DNA of 64,000 nucleotides, from NCBI GenBank assembly GCA_947650365.1, contig OX393557.1:372001-436000 (forward strand). Reading direction: 5' to 3'. The notes under the pieces are model-generated. The model did no database searches, was not told the origin of the DNA, and worked only from the letters and a program-made list of their open reading frames with translations. This document shows positions 13,222-25,893 of this stretch, piece by piece. Each line of letters starts with the position of its first letter. Positions within the stretch are counted from its first letter, which is position 1. A program made the position numbers and the translations under genes. This DNA is from Chamaelirium japonicum. Its lineage: Eukaryota; Streptophyta; Magnoliopsida; Liliales; Melanthiaceae.

Positions 13222-14046
13222 ATGAATGAATTAGAATGGATCGTGCGAATAAATTAGAATGGATCGTACGAATGAAATAGAATAGATTGTACGAATGAGA
13301 TAGAATGGATCGTACGAATGAATTAGAATGGATACATTCATGCGAATGATTTAGAATGGATCATACGAATGAATTAGAATGGATTCATTCGTGCGAATGA
13401 ATTAGAATGGATCGTACGATTGAGTAAGAATGGATCGTACGAATGAATTAGAATGGATTGAATTAGAATGAATCGTTTGAATGAATTAGAATTGATCGTA
13501 CGAATGAATTAGAATGGATCGTACAAATGAATTAGAATGGATTGAATTAGAATGAATCGCACGAATGAATTAGAATGAATCATACTGTACGAATGAATTA
13601 GAATGGATCATACGAAGGAATTAGAATGGATCGTACGAATGAATTAGAATGGATCGTACGAATGAATTAGAATAGATCGTATGAAGGAATTAGAATGGAT
13701 CGTACGAAGGAATTAGAATAGATAGTACGAATGAATTAGAATGGATACCTTCGTGCAAATGAATTAGAATGGATCGTACGAATGAGTAAGAATGGATCGT
13801 ACGAATGAAATAGAATGGATCGTATGAATGAATTAGAATGGATCGTGCGAATGAATTAGAATGGATCGTTCGAATGAATTAGAATAGATTGTGCGAATGA
13901 ATTAGAATGGATCGTACGAATGAATAAGAATGGATTGTGCGAATAAATTAGAATGGATCGTATGAATGAATTAGAATGGATCGTGCGAATGAATTAGAAT
14001 ATGGATCGTACGAAGGAATTAGAATGGATCGTACGAATGAATTCGA
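13222..14046 (+). repeat. Plus-orientation block
   Basis: About 36 units. Positions 13,690-13,830 hold the GAAGGAATTAG, GGATAGTACG, GATACCTTCGTGC, GAGTAAG, GAAATAG run. The final about 200 bp (GATCGTTCG, GATTGTGCG, GCGAATAAATTAG, AATATGGATCG, GAAGG) is shared with the ends of blocks at 24,288, 31,611, 39,941 and 58,986. Confidence 0.88.
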
Positions 14047-14684
14047 ATGTATCCTTTCTAATTCATTCGTACGATCCATTCTAATTCATTCGTACGATCC
14101 ATTCTAATTCATTCGCACGATCCATTCTAATTCATTCGTACGATCCAATCTAATTCATTCGTACTATCCATTCTAATTCCTTTGTACGATCCAATCTAAT
14201 TCCTTCGTACGATCCATTCTAATTCATTCGTACGATCCATTCTAATTCTTTCGTATGATCCATTCTAATTCATTCGTACGGTATGATTCATTCTAATTCA
14301 TTCGTACGATTCATTCTAATTCAATCCATTCTAATTCATTCGTACGATCCATTCTAATTCATTCGTACGATCCATTCAAATTCATTCGTACGATTCATTC
14401 TAATTCAATCCAATCTAATTCATTCGTACGATCCATCCTTACTCATTCGTACGATCCATTCTAATTCATTCGCACGAATGGATCCATTCTAATTCATTCG
14501 TACTATCCATTCTAATTCCTTCGTACGATCCATTCTAATTCCTTCGTACGATCCATTCTAATTCATTCGTACGATCCATTCTAATTCCTTTGTATGATCC
14601 ATTCTAATTCATTCGTACGGTATGATTCATTCTAATTCATTCGTACGATTCATTCTAATTCAATCCATTCTAATTCATTCGTAC
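14047..14684 (-). repeat. Minus-orientation block
   Basis: Twenty-seven units. GGTATGATTC then CGTACGATTCATTCTAATTC then AATCCATTC appears near 14,280 and 14,628. It is the complement of the plus haplotype GAATGGATTGAATTAG / CATACCGTACG. It turns plus at CATTCGTACAAATGAATTAG. Confidence 0.88.
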
Positions 14685-15188
14685 AAATGAATTAGAATGG
14701 ATCGTGCGAATGAATTAGAATGGATCGTGCGAATGAATTAGAATGGATCGTACGAATGAATTAGAATGGATCGTATGAATGAATTAGATTGGATCGTATT
14801 AATGAATTTGAATGGATCGTGCGAATGAATTTGAATGGATCGTACGAATGAATTAGAATGGATCGTTTGAATGAATTAGAATGGATCGTTTGAATGAATT
14901 AGAATGGATCGTACTTATGAATTAGAATGGGTCATACGAATGAAATAGAATAGATCGTACGAAGGAATTAGAAAGGATCGTACAAACGAATTAGAATGGA
15001 TCGTATGAATGAAATAGAATAGATCGTACGAATGAATTAGAATGGATCGTATGAATGAATTAGATTGGATCGTATGAATGAATTAGAATGGATTGTACGA
15101 ATGAAATAGATTAGATCGTACGAATGAATTAGAATGGATCGTACGAATGAATTAGAATGGGTCGTACGAATGAATTAGAATGGATACA
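14685..15188 (+). repeat. Plus-orientation block
   Basis: Twenty-two units. Positions 14,870-15,180 match 165-430 and 45,830-46,110 (CGTACTTATG, GGGTCATACG, CGTACAAACG). It ends in the ACACGATCCAGATCC junction also seen at 12,092 and 46,473. Confidence 0.88.
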
Positions 15189-18100
15189 CGATCCAGATCC
15201 ATTCTAATTCATTCGCACAATTTATTCTAATTCATTCGTAGGATCCATTCTAATTCATTACTACGATCCATTCTAATTCATTCATACGATCCATTCTAAT
15301 TCATTCGTACGATCCATTCTAATTCATTCGCACGATCCATTCTAATTCATTCATACGATCTATTCTAATTCATTCGTACGATCTATTCTATTTCATTCGT
15401 ACAATCCATTCTTACTCAATCGTATGATCCATTCTAATCCATTCGCACAATCTATTCTAATTCATTCATACGATCCATTCTATTTCATTCTTACGATCCA
15501 TTCTAATTCATTCGCACGATCCATTCTAATTCATTCATACGATCCATTCTAATTCATTCGTACGATCCATTCTAATTCATTCGTACGATCCATTCTAATT
15601 CATCCGTACGATCTATTCTATTTCATTCGTACGATCCATTCTAATTCATTCATACGATCCAATCTAATTCATTCATACGATCCATTCTAATTCATTCGTA
15701 CGATCTATTCTATTTCATTCATACGATCCATTCTAATTCGTTTGTACGATCTTTTCTAATTCCTTCGTACGATCCATTCTATTTCATTCGTATGACCCAT
15801 TCTAATTCATAAGTACGATCCATTCTAATTCATTCAAACGATCCATTCTAATTCATTCGTACGATCCATTCTAATTCATTCGCACGATCCATTCTAATTC
15901 ATTCATACGATCCAATCTAATTCATTCATACGATCCATTCTAATTCATTCGCACGAATGTATCCATTCTAATTAATTCGCACGATCCATTCTAATTCATT
16001 CATACGATCCATTCTATTTCATTCGTACGATCCATTCTTACTCATTCGTACGATCCATTCTAATTCATTTGCACGAAGGTATCCATTCTAATTCATTCGT
16101 ACTATCCATTCTAATTCCTTCGTACGATCCATTCTAATTCCTTCGTACGATCCATTCTAATTCATTCGTACGATCCATTCTAATTCATTCGTACGATCCA
16201 TTCTAATTCTTTCGTATGATCCATTATAATTCATTTATACGGTATGATTCATTCGTACGATTCATTCTAATTCAATCTATTCTAATTCATTCGTACGATC
16301 CATTCTAATTCATTCGTACGATCCATTCTAATTCATTCGTACGATTCATTCTAATTCAATCCATTCTAATTCATTCGTACGATTCATTCTTACTCATTCG
16401 TACGACCCATTCTAATTCATTCGCACGAATGAATCCATTCTAATTCATTCGTATGATCCATTCTAATTCATTCGCATGAATGTATCCATTCTAATTCATT
16501 CGTACGATCCATTCTATCTCATTCGTACAATCCATTCTATTTCATTCGTACGATCCATTCTAATTCATTCGCACGATCCATTCTAATTCATTCGCATGAT
16601 CCATTCTAATTCATTCGTACGATCGATTCTGATTCATTCATACGATCCATTCTAATTCATTCGCACGAATGTATCCATTCTAATTCATTCGTACGATCCA
16701 TTCTAATTCATTCGTACGATCCATTCTTACTCATTCGTACGATCCATTCTAATTCATTCATACGATCCAATCTAATTCATTCATACGATCCATTCTAATT
16801 CATTCGCACAATCTATTCTAATTCATTCATACGATCCATTCTAATTTATTCGCACGATCCATTCTAATTCATTCATACGATCCATTCTAATTCATTCATA
16901 TGATCCATTATAATTCATTCGCACGATCCATTCTTACTCATTCGTACGATCCATTCTAATTCAGTCGTACTATCCATTCTAATTCATTCATACGATCCAT
17001 CATTTTATTTCATTCGTACGATCCATTCTTACTCATTCGTACGATCCATTCTAATTCATTTGCACGAAGGTATCCATTCTAATTCATTCGTACTATCCTT
17101 TCTAATTCCTTCGTACGATCCATTCTAATTCCTTCGTACGATCCATTCTAATTCATTCGTACGATCCATTCTAATTCATTCGTACGATCCGTTCTAATTC
17201 ATTCGCACGATCCATTCTAATTCATTCGCACGATCCATTCTAATTCATTAGCACGATCCATTCTAATTCAATCGTACGATCCATTCTAATTCATTTATAC
17301 GATCCAATCTAATTCATTCATACGATCCATTTTAATTCTTTCGCACGAATGTATCCATTCTAATTCATTCTAATTCATTCTAATTCAATCCATTCTAATT
17401 CATTCGTACGATCCATTCTAATTCATTCGTACAATCCATTCTAATTCATTCGCACGATCCATTCGCATTCACTCAAACGATCCATTCTAATTCATTCATA
17501 TGATCCATTCTAATTCATTCGCACGAATGCATCCATTCTAATTCATTCGTACGATCCATTCTAATTCATTTGTACAAATGTATCCACTCTAATTTATTCA
17601 TACGATCCATTCTAATTCATTCGCACGAATGTATCCATTCCAATTCATTCGTACGATCCATTCTAATTCATTCGCACAATCTATTCTAATTCATTCGTAC
17701 GATCAATTCTAATTCATTAGCATGATCCATTCTAATTCATTCGTACTATCCATTCTAATTCCTTCGTACGATCCATTCTAATTCCTTCGTATCCATTCTA
17801 ATTCACTCATACAATCCATTCTAATTCATTCATACGATCCATTCTAATTCATTCGCATGAATGTATCCATTCTAATTCATTCGTACGATCCATTCTAATT
17901 AATTCGCACAATCTATTCTAATTCATTAGTGCGAATGAAACCATTCTAATTCATTCGTATGATCCATTCTAATTCATTCGCATGAATGTATCCATTCTAA
18001 TTCATTCGTACGATCCATTCTATCTCATTCGTACAATCCATTCTATTTCATTCGTACGATCCATTCTAATTCATTCGCACGATCCATTCTAATTCATTCG

Positions 18101-18900
18101 CATGATCCATTCTAATTCATTCGTACGATCGATTCTAATTCATTCATACGATCCATTCTAATTCATTCGCACGAATGTATCCATTCTAATTCATTCGTAC
18201 GATCCATTCTAATTCATTCGCACGATCCATTCTAATTCATTCATACGATCCATTCTATTTCATTCGTACGATCCATTCTTACTCATTCGTACGATCCATC
18301 CTAATTCATTTGCACAAAGGTATCCATTCTAATTCATTCGTACGATCCATTCTAATTCCTTCGTACGATCCATTCTAATTCCTTCGTACGATCCATTCTA
18401 ATTCATTCATACGATCCATTCTAATTCCTTCGTATGATCCATTCTAATTCATTCGTACGGTATGATTCATTCTAATTCATTCGTACGATTCATTCTAATT
18501 CAATCCATTCTAATTCATTCGTACGATCCATTCTAATTCATTCATACGATCCTTTCTAATTCCTTCGTACGAATGAATTAGAATGGATTGCATGAATGAA
18601 TTAGAATAGATCGTACGAATGAATTAGAATGGATCGTACGAAATATATCCATTCTAATTCATTCGTACGATCCATTCTAATTCATTCGTATGATCCATTC
18701 TTACTCATTCGTACGATCCAATCTAATTCATTCATACGATCTATTCTACGATCCATTCTAATTCATTCGTACATTCTATTCTAATTCATTCGTACGATCC
18801 ATTCAAAGTCATTAATACGATCCATTCTAATTCATTCGCACGATCCATTCTAATTCATTCATACGATCCATTCTAATTCATTCACACGCACGATCCATTT
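15189..18900 (-). repeat. Longest minus-orientation block (3.7 kb), start of copy A
   Basis: About 160 units. It has a plus stub at 18,568-18,640 and a tiny GTGCGAATGAAACC interruption at about 17,929-17,942. A segment of about 300 bp marked by CATTCTATCTCATTC is at 16,425-16,720 and again at 17,931-18,225, offset 1,506 bp. The CACGAAGGTATCC haplotype is repeated at about 16,070 and 17,060, with a CACAAAGGTATCC form at 18,312. Its counterpart in copy B is about 50,005-53,400. Confidence 0.9.
17388..17930 (-). repeat. Left arm of a 543-bp inverted repeat
   Basis: Read against the complement of 18,949-19,491 it aligns without gaps. Paired positions sum to 36,879, checked at two distant markers. 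About 10 mismatches were counted. It includes the rare variants CACTCAAACG, GTATCCACTC, GTATCCATTCC, CGATCAATTC, TTAGCATGATC and CCTTCGTATCC in matching order. Arms are 1,018 bp apart. The pair is preserved in copy B at 51,888-52,430 and 53,449-53,991. Confidence 0.93.
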
Positions 18901-18946
18901 GAGTGAATTCGAATGGATCGTGCGTGTGAATGAATTAGAATGGATC
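18865..18946. repeat. Perfect 35-bp hairpin at a minus-to-plus junction
   Basis: Left arm 18,865-18,899 and right arm 18,912-18,946 are exact reverse complements around a 12-nt spacer (TGAGTGAATTCG). Both arms contain CACACGCACGATCC or its complement, a 27-bp unit variant that I noted only here and in the copy-B counterpart. Beyond the arms the symmetry continues with few mismatches. In copy B (53,365-53,446) the right arm has one mismatch (GAATTGATCG). Confidence 0.93.
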
Positions 18947-19505
18947 GTACGAATGAATTAGAATAGATTTTGCGAATGAATTAGAATGGATCGTACGAAT
19001 GAATTAGAATGGATACATTCATGCGAATGAATTAGAAGGGATCGTATGAATGAATTAGAATGGATCGTATGAGTGAATTAGAATGGATACGAAGGAATTA
19101 GAATGGATCGTACGAAGGAATTAGAATGGATAGTACGAATGAATTAGAATTGATCATGCTAATGAATTAGAATTGATCGTACGAATGAATTAGAATAGAT
19201 TGTGCGAATGAATTAGAATGGATCGTACGAATGAATTGGAATGGATACATTCGTGCCAATGAATTAGAATGGATCGTATGAATGAATTAGAGTGGATACA
19301 TTCGTACAAATGAATTAGAATGGATCGTACGAATGAATTAGAATGGATACATTCGTGCGAATGAATTAGAATGGATCATATGAATGAATTAGAATGGATC
19401 GTTTGAGTGAATGCGAATGGATCGTGCGAATGAATTAGAATGGATTGTACGAATGAATTAGAATGGATCGTACGAATGAATTAGAATGGATACATACGTG
19501 CGAAT
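18901..19505 (+). repeat. Plus-orientation block
   Basis: Twenty-six units that are mostly the right arm of the inverted repeat. It ends at GATACATACGTGCGAATCC, a variant of the junction at 8,157 in which ATTCG became ATACG. Confidence 0.9.
18949..19491 (+). repeat. Right arm of a 543-bp inverted repeat
   Basis: This is the plus-oriented partner of 17,388-17,930. The variant order reads GGATACGAAGG, GGATAGTACG, GATCATGCTAATG, GAATTGGAATGGATACATTC, GAGTGGATACATTCGTAC, then GATCGTTTGAGTGAATGCG. Part of this run is present again in plus orientation at about 45,355-45,535 and 55,995-56,320. Confidence 0.93.
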
Positions 19506-19667
19506 CCATTCTAATTCATTCGCACGATCCATTCTAATTCATTCGTACGATCCATTCTAATTCATTCGTACGATCCATTCTAATTCATTCATACGATCCA
19601 TTCTAATTTATTCGCACGATCCATTCTAATTCATTCGTACGATCCATTCTAATTCATTCGCACGAAT
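19506..19667 (-). repeat. Short minus-orientation block
   Basis: Seven units between two plus blocks. It ends with CGCACGAATATATCATATG, a 28-bp form fused to a plus unit. Confidence 0.88.
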
Positions 19668-21845
19668 ATATCATATGAATGAATTAGAATGGATCGTTTG
19701 AGTGAATACGAATGGATCGTGCGAATGAATTAGAATGGATTGTACGAATGAATTAGAATGGATCGTACGAATGAATTAGAATGGATTGAATTAGAATGAA
19801 TTAGAATGAATTAGAATGGATACATTCGTGCGAAAGAATTAGAATTGATCGTATGAATGAATTAGATTGGATCGTATAAATGAATTAGAATGGATCGTAC
19901 GAATGAATTAGAATGGATCGTGCTAATGAATTAGAATGGATCGTGCGAATGAATTAGAATGGATCGTGCGAATGAATTAGAATGGATCGTACGAATGAAT
20001 TAGAATGGATCGTACGAAGGAATTAGAATGGATCGTACAAAGGAATTAGAATGGATAGTACGAATGAATTAGAATGGATCGTGCGAATAAATTAGAATGG
20101 ATCGTACGAATGAATTAGAATGGATCGTATGAATTAATTAGATTGGATCGTATTAATGAATTAGAATGGATCGTACGAATGAATTAGAATAGATTGTGCG
20201 AATGAATTAGAATGGATCGTACGAATGAATTGGAATGGATACATTCGTGCGAATGAATTAGAATGGATCGTACAAATGAGTAAGAATGGATCGTACGAAT
20301 GAAATAGAATGGATCGTATGAATGAATTAGAATGGATCGTGCGAATGAATTAGAATGGATCGTACGAATGAATTAGAATAGATTGTGCGAATGAATTAGA
20401 ATGGATCGTACGAATGAATTAGAATGGATCGTATGAATGAATTAGATTGGATCGTACTAATGAATTAGAATGGATCGTACGAATGAATTAGAATAGATCG
20501 TACGAATAAATTAGAATGGATACGAATGGATCGTACGAATGAGTAAGAATGGATCGTACGAATGAAATAGAATGGATTGTACGAATGAATTAGAATGGAT
20601 ACATTCGTGCGAATGAATTAGGATGGATCGTATGAATGAATTAGAATAGATTGTGCGAATGAATTAGAATGGATCGTACGAATGAATTAGAATGGATACA
20701 TTCATGCGAATGAATTAGAATAGATCGTATGAATGAATTAGAATGGATCGTACGAAGGAATTAGAATGGATCGTACGAAGGAATTAGAATGGAGAATGGA
20801 TCGTGCGAATGAATTAGAATGGATCGTGCGATAAGAATGGTTCGTACGAATGAAATAGAATAGATCGTACGGATAAATGAATTTGGATCGTGCTAATGAA
20901 TTAGAATGGATCGTACGAATGAATTAGAATGGATCGTACTAATAAATTATAATAGATTGTGCGAATGAATTAGAATGGATCGTACGAATGAATTAGAAAG
21001 GATATATTCGTGCGAATGAATTAGAATAGATCGTATGAATGAATTAGATTGGATCGTATTAATGAATTAGAATGGATCGTGCGAATGAATTAGAATGGAT
21101 CGTACGAATGAATTAGAATGGATAGATTCATGCGAATGAATTTGAATGGATCGTACGAAGGAATTAGAATGGATCGTACGAAGGAATTAGAATAGATCAT
21201 ACAAAGAAATTATAATGGATCGAACGAATGAATTAGAATGGATCGTATGAATGAATTAGAATGGATCGTGCGAATGAATTAAAATGGATCGTATGAATGA
21301 AATAGAATGGATCGTATGAATTAGAATGGATCGTACGAATGAAATAGAATGGATCGTACGAATGAATTAGAATAGATTGTGCGAATTGATTAGAATGGAT
21401 CATACGATTGAGTAAGAATAGATTGTACGAATAAAATAGAATAGATCGTACGAATGAATTAGAATGGATCATGCTAATGAATTAGAATTGATCGTACGAA
21501 TGAATTAGAATAGATTGTGCGAATGAATTAGAATGGATCGTACGAATGAATTAGAATAGATTGTACGAATGAATTAGAATGGATCGTACGAATGAATTAG
21601 AATGGATACATTCGTGCGAATCCATTAGAATGGATCGTATGAATGAATTAGAATGAATCGTACGAATGAATTAGAATGGATCGTACGAATGAATTAGAAT
21701 GGATCGTACGAATGAATTAGAATGGATTGAATTAGAATGAATCGTACGAATGAATTAGAATGAATCATACCGTACGAATGAATTAGAATGGATCGTACGA
21801 GTGAATTAGAATGGATCGTACGAATGAATTAGAAAGGATACATTC
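19668..21845 (+). repeat. Long plus-orientation block
   Basis: About 94 units. It holds the run of three GAATTAGAAT pieces at 19,793-19,818 (pentamer-scale expansion) and GGAGAATGGATCG at 20,791. It also holds GCGATAAGAATGG followed by CGGATAAATGAATTTGG at 20,829-20,886; this pair recurs at 38,131 and 55,329, with near copies at 22,408, 28,908, 57,107 and 63,697. Compared with copy B it lacks 199 bp near 21,550. Confidence 0.9.
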
Positions 21846-23066
21846 GAATTCATTCGTACGATCCTTTCTAATTCCTTCGTACGATCCATATTCTAATTCA
21901 TTCGCACGATCCATTCTAATTCATTCGCACGATCCATTCTAATTCATGCATACAATGAGTAAGAATGGATCGTACGAATGAATTAGAATGGATCGTACGA
22001 ATGAATTAGAATGGATTCATTCGTGTGAAAGAATTAGAATAGATCGTATGAATGAATTAGAATGGATCGTTTGAATAAAATAAAATGGATCGTACGAATG
22101 AATTAGAATGGATCGTGCGAATGAATTAGAATGGATCATACGAATGAACTAGAATGGATCGTACGAAGGAATTAGAATGGATCGTACGAATGAATTAGAA
22201 TAGATCGTACGAATGAATTAGAATGGATACGAATGGATCGTACGAATGAGTAAGAATGGATCGTACGAATGAAATAGAATGGATCGTACAAATGAATTAA
22301 AATGGATTGAATTAGAATGAATCGTACGAATGAATTAGAATGGATCGTACGAATAAAGTAGAATGGATCGTACAAATGAATTAGAATGGATTGAATTAGA
22401 ATGGATCGTACGATAAGAATGGATCGTACGAATGAAATAGAATAGATCGTACGGATAAATGACTTTGGATCGTACGAATGAATTAGAAAGGTTATATTCG
22501 TGCGAATGAATTAGAATAGATCGTATGATTGAATTAGAATGGATTGTACGAATGAATTAGAATGGATCGTACGAATGAATTAGAATGGATACATTCGTGC
22601 GAATGAATTAGAATGGATCGTATGAATGAATTAGAATGAATTGTATGAATGAATTAGAATGGATCGTACGAATGAATTAGAATGGATCGTACGAATGAAT
22701 TAGAATGGACTGAATTAGAATGAATCGTACGAATGAATTAGAATGAATCATACCGTAAGAATGAATTAGAATGGATCGTACGAATGAATTAGAATGGATC
22801 GTACGAATGAATTAGAAAGGACACATTCGAATACATTCGTACGATCCATTCTAATTCCTTCGTACGATCCATATTCTAATTCATTCGCACGATCCATTCT
22901 AATTCATTCGCACGATCCATTCTAATTCATTCGTACGATCCATTCTTACTCATCGTATGCATGAATTAGAATGGATCGTGCGAATGAATTAGAATGGATC
23001 GTGCGAATGAATTAGAATATGGATCGTACGAAGGAATTAGAATGGATCGTACGAATGAATTCGAAT
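21846..23066. repeat. Alternating short and medium blocks
   Basis: Minus 21,846-21,955, plus to 22,829, minus to about 22,962, plus to 23,066. Two copies of the junction AAAGGATACATTCGAATTC (second as AAAGGACACATTCGAATAC) lie about 990 bp apart, followed by CCATATTCTAATTC. This suggests an approximately 1-kb duplicated cassette. The CGGATAAATGACTTTGG variant is at about 22,453. Confidence 0.86.
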
Positions 23067-24042
23067 GTATCCTTTCTAATTCATTCGTATGATCCATTCT
23101 AATTCATTCGTACGATCCATTCTAATTCATTTGTACGGTATGATTCATTCTAATTCATTCGTACGATTCATTCTAATTCAATCCATTCTAATTCATTCAT
23201 ACGATCTATTCTAATTCATTCGTACGATCCATTCTAATTCATTCGTACGATTCATTCTAATTCATTCATACGATCCATTCTAATTCATTCGCACGAATGT
23301 ATCCATTCTAATTCATTCGTACGATCCATTCTAATTCATTCGTACAATCCATTCTAATTCATTCGCACGATCCATTCGCATTCACTCAAACGATCCATTC
23401 TAATTCATTCATATGATCCATTCTAATTCATCCGCACGAATGTATCCATTCTAATTCATTCGTACGATCCATTCTAATTCATTTGTGCGAACGTATCCAC
23501 TCTAATTCACTCATACGATCCATTCTAATTCATTCGCACGAATGTATCCATTCCAATTTATTCGTACGATCCATTCTAATTCATTCGTACGATTCATTGT
23601 AATTCAATCCATTCTAATTCATTCGTACGGTCCATTCTTACTCATTCGTACGATCCATTCTAATTCATTCGCTTGAATGAATCCATTCTAATTCATTCGT
23701 ATGATCCATTCTAATTCATTCGCATGAATGTATCCATTCTAATTCATTCGTACGATCCATTCTATCTCATTCGTACAATCCATTCTAATTCATTCGTACG
23801 ATCCATTCTAATTCATTCGCACAATCTATTCTAATACATTCGTACGATCCATTCTAATTCATTCGCACGATCCATTCTAATTCTAATTCTAATTCCTTCG
23901 TACGATCCATTCTAATTCCTTCGTACGATCCATTCAAATTAATTCGCACGATCCATTCTAATTCATTCGTACGATCTATATTCTAATTCATTCACACGAT
24001 CCATTCTAATTCATTCGTACCATCCTTTCTAATTCCTTCGTA
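23067..24042 (-). repeat. Minus-orientation block
   Basis: Forty-two units. Positions 23,345-23,570 carry the CATTCGCATTCACTCAAACG and 28-23-28 haplotype. CATTCTATCTCATTC at 23,758 is a third copy of the marker at 16,510 and 18,016. Pentamer-scale slippage TTCTAATTCTAATTCTAATTCC is at about 23,875. Confidence 0.88.
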
Positions 24043-25026
24043 CGAATGAAATAGAATAGATCGTATGAATGAATTAGAATGGATCGTGCGAATGAATTAG
24101 AATGGATCGTTCGAATGAATTAGAATAGATTGTGCGAATGAATTAGAATGGATCGTACGAATGAATTAGAATGGATCGTGCGAATAAATTAGAATGGATC
24201 GTATGAATGAATTAGAATGGATCGTGCAAATGAATTAGAATATGGATCGTACGAAGGAATTAGAATGGATCGTACGAATGAATTCGAATGTATCCTTTCT
24301 AATTCATTCGTACGATCCATTCTAATTCCTTCGTACGATCCTTTCTAATTCATTCGTACGATCCATTCTAATTCATTCACACGATCCATTCTAATTCATT
24401 CGTACGATCCAATCTAATTCATTCGTACTATCCATTCTAATTCCTTCGTACGATCCATTCTAATTCCTTCGTACGATCCATTCTAATTCATTCGTACGAT
24501 CCATTCTAATTCCTTCGTATGATCCATTCTAATTCATTCGTACGGTATGATTCATTCTAATTCATTCGTACGATTCATTCTAATTCAATCCATTCTAATT
24601 CATTCGTACGATCCATTCTAATTCATTCGTACGATCCATTCTAATTCATTCATACGATCCAATCTAATTCATTTGTACGAATGTATCCACTCTAATTCAT
24701 TGCATACGATCCATTCTATTTCATTCATACGATCCATTCTAATTCATTCATACGATCCATTCTAATTCATTCGTACGATCCATTCTAATTCATTCGTACG
24801 ATCCATCCTGACTCATTCGTACGATCGATTCTAATTCATTCATACGATCCATTCTAATTCATTCGTACGATCTATTCTATTTCATTAATACAATCCATTC
24901 TTACTCATTCGTACGATCCATACGATCCATTCGAATTTATTCGTACGATCCATTCTAATTCATTCGTACGATCCATTCTAATTCATTCGTATGATCCATT
25001 CTATTTCATTCATACGATCCATTCTA
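24043..25026. repeat. Plus block then minus block
   Basis: Plus to 24,288, ending in the AATATGGATCG / GAATTCGAATGTATCC junction, then minus to 25,026. CATTGCATACGATCC at about 24,698 is a 1-bp insertion variant preserved at 59,398. CATACGATCCATTCGAATTTATTC at about 24,918 is a displaced unit. It ends at CATTCTAATGAATTAGAATGG. Confidence 0.87.
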
Positions 25027-25893
25027 ATGAATTAGAATGGATTGAATTAGAATGAATCATACGAATGAATTAGAAAGGATACATTCGTACGAATGATTAG
25101 AATGGATTGAATTAGAATGAATCGTACGAATGAATTAGAATGGATCGTACGAATGAATTAGAATGGATCGTACGAATGAATTAGAATGGATTAAATTAGA
25201 ATGAATCATACGAATGAATTAGAATGAATCATATCGTACGAATGAATTAGAATGGATCATACGAAGGAATTAGAATGGATCGTACGAATGAATTAGAATG
25301 GATCGTACGAAGGAATTAGAATGGATAGTACGAATGAATTAGATTGTATCGTACGAATGAATTAGAATGGATCGTGCGAATGAATTAGAATAGATCGTAC
25401 GAATGAATTAGAATGGATCGTACGAAGGAATTAGAATGGATCGTACAAATGAATTAGAAAGGATACATTCAAATTCATTCGTACAATCCATTCTAATTCC
25501 TTCGTACGATCCATATTCTAATTCATTCGCACGATCCATTCTAATTCATTCATACGATCCATTCTAATTTATTCGCACGATCCATTCTAATTCATTCGTA
25601 CGATCCATTCTAAATCATTCGCACAATCTATTCTAATTCATTCGAACGATCCATTCTAATTCATTCGCACGATCCATTCTAATTCATTCATACGATCCAT
25701 TCTATTTCATTCGTACGAAGGAATTAGAAAGGATAGTACGAATGAATTAGAATGGATCGTACGAATGAATTAGAAAGGATACATTCGAATTCATTCGTAC
25801 GATCCATTCTAATTCTTTCGTACGATCTATATTCTAATTCATTCCCACGATCCATTCTAATTCATTCGTACGATCCTTTCTAATTCCTTCGTA
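25027..25893. repeat. Five alternating blocks
   Basis: Plus to 25,469, minus to 25,714, plus to 25,787, minus to 25,893. Two AAAGGATACATTC(G/A)AATTC junctions (25,460 and 25,778) bracket a minus-plus stub of about 310 bp, evidence of a local cassette duplication. The minus piece is the site where copy B carries a 115-bp tandem duplication. Confidence 0.87.

Noticed and set aside
18865..18946. The hairpin as a transcription terminator or small RNA gene
   Set aside because: There is no T-run or promoter, and the setting is satellite DNA. The inverted repeat is explained by a block junction.
21233..21472. Open reading frame of 79 codons on the minus strand, with a near-identical partner at 55,733-55,972
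   Set aside because: It is a translation of the satellite. Because 23 is not a multiple of 3, three units give a 23-residue repeat (IHSNSFVRSIL..., YDPFYFIRT). The frame stays open only where every third unit has GAAATAG or lacks the TAA. The partner exists because of the segmental duplication, not coding constraint.
22172..22375. Open reading frame of 67 codons on the minus strand, same in 56,871-57,074
   Set aside because: Same satellite peptide repeat. There is no distinct start context, domain or codon pattern. The single base difference between copies is silent by chance.
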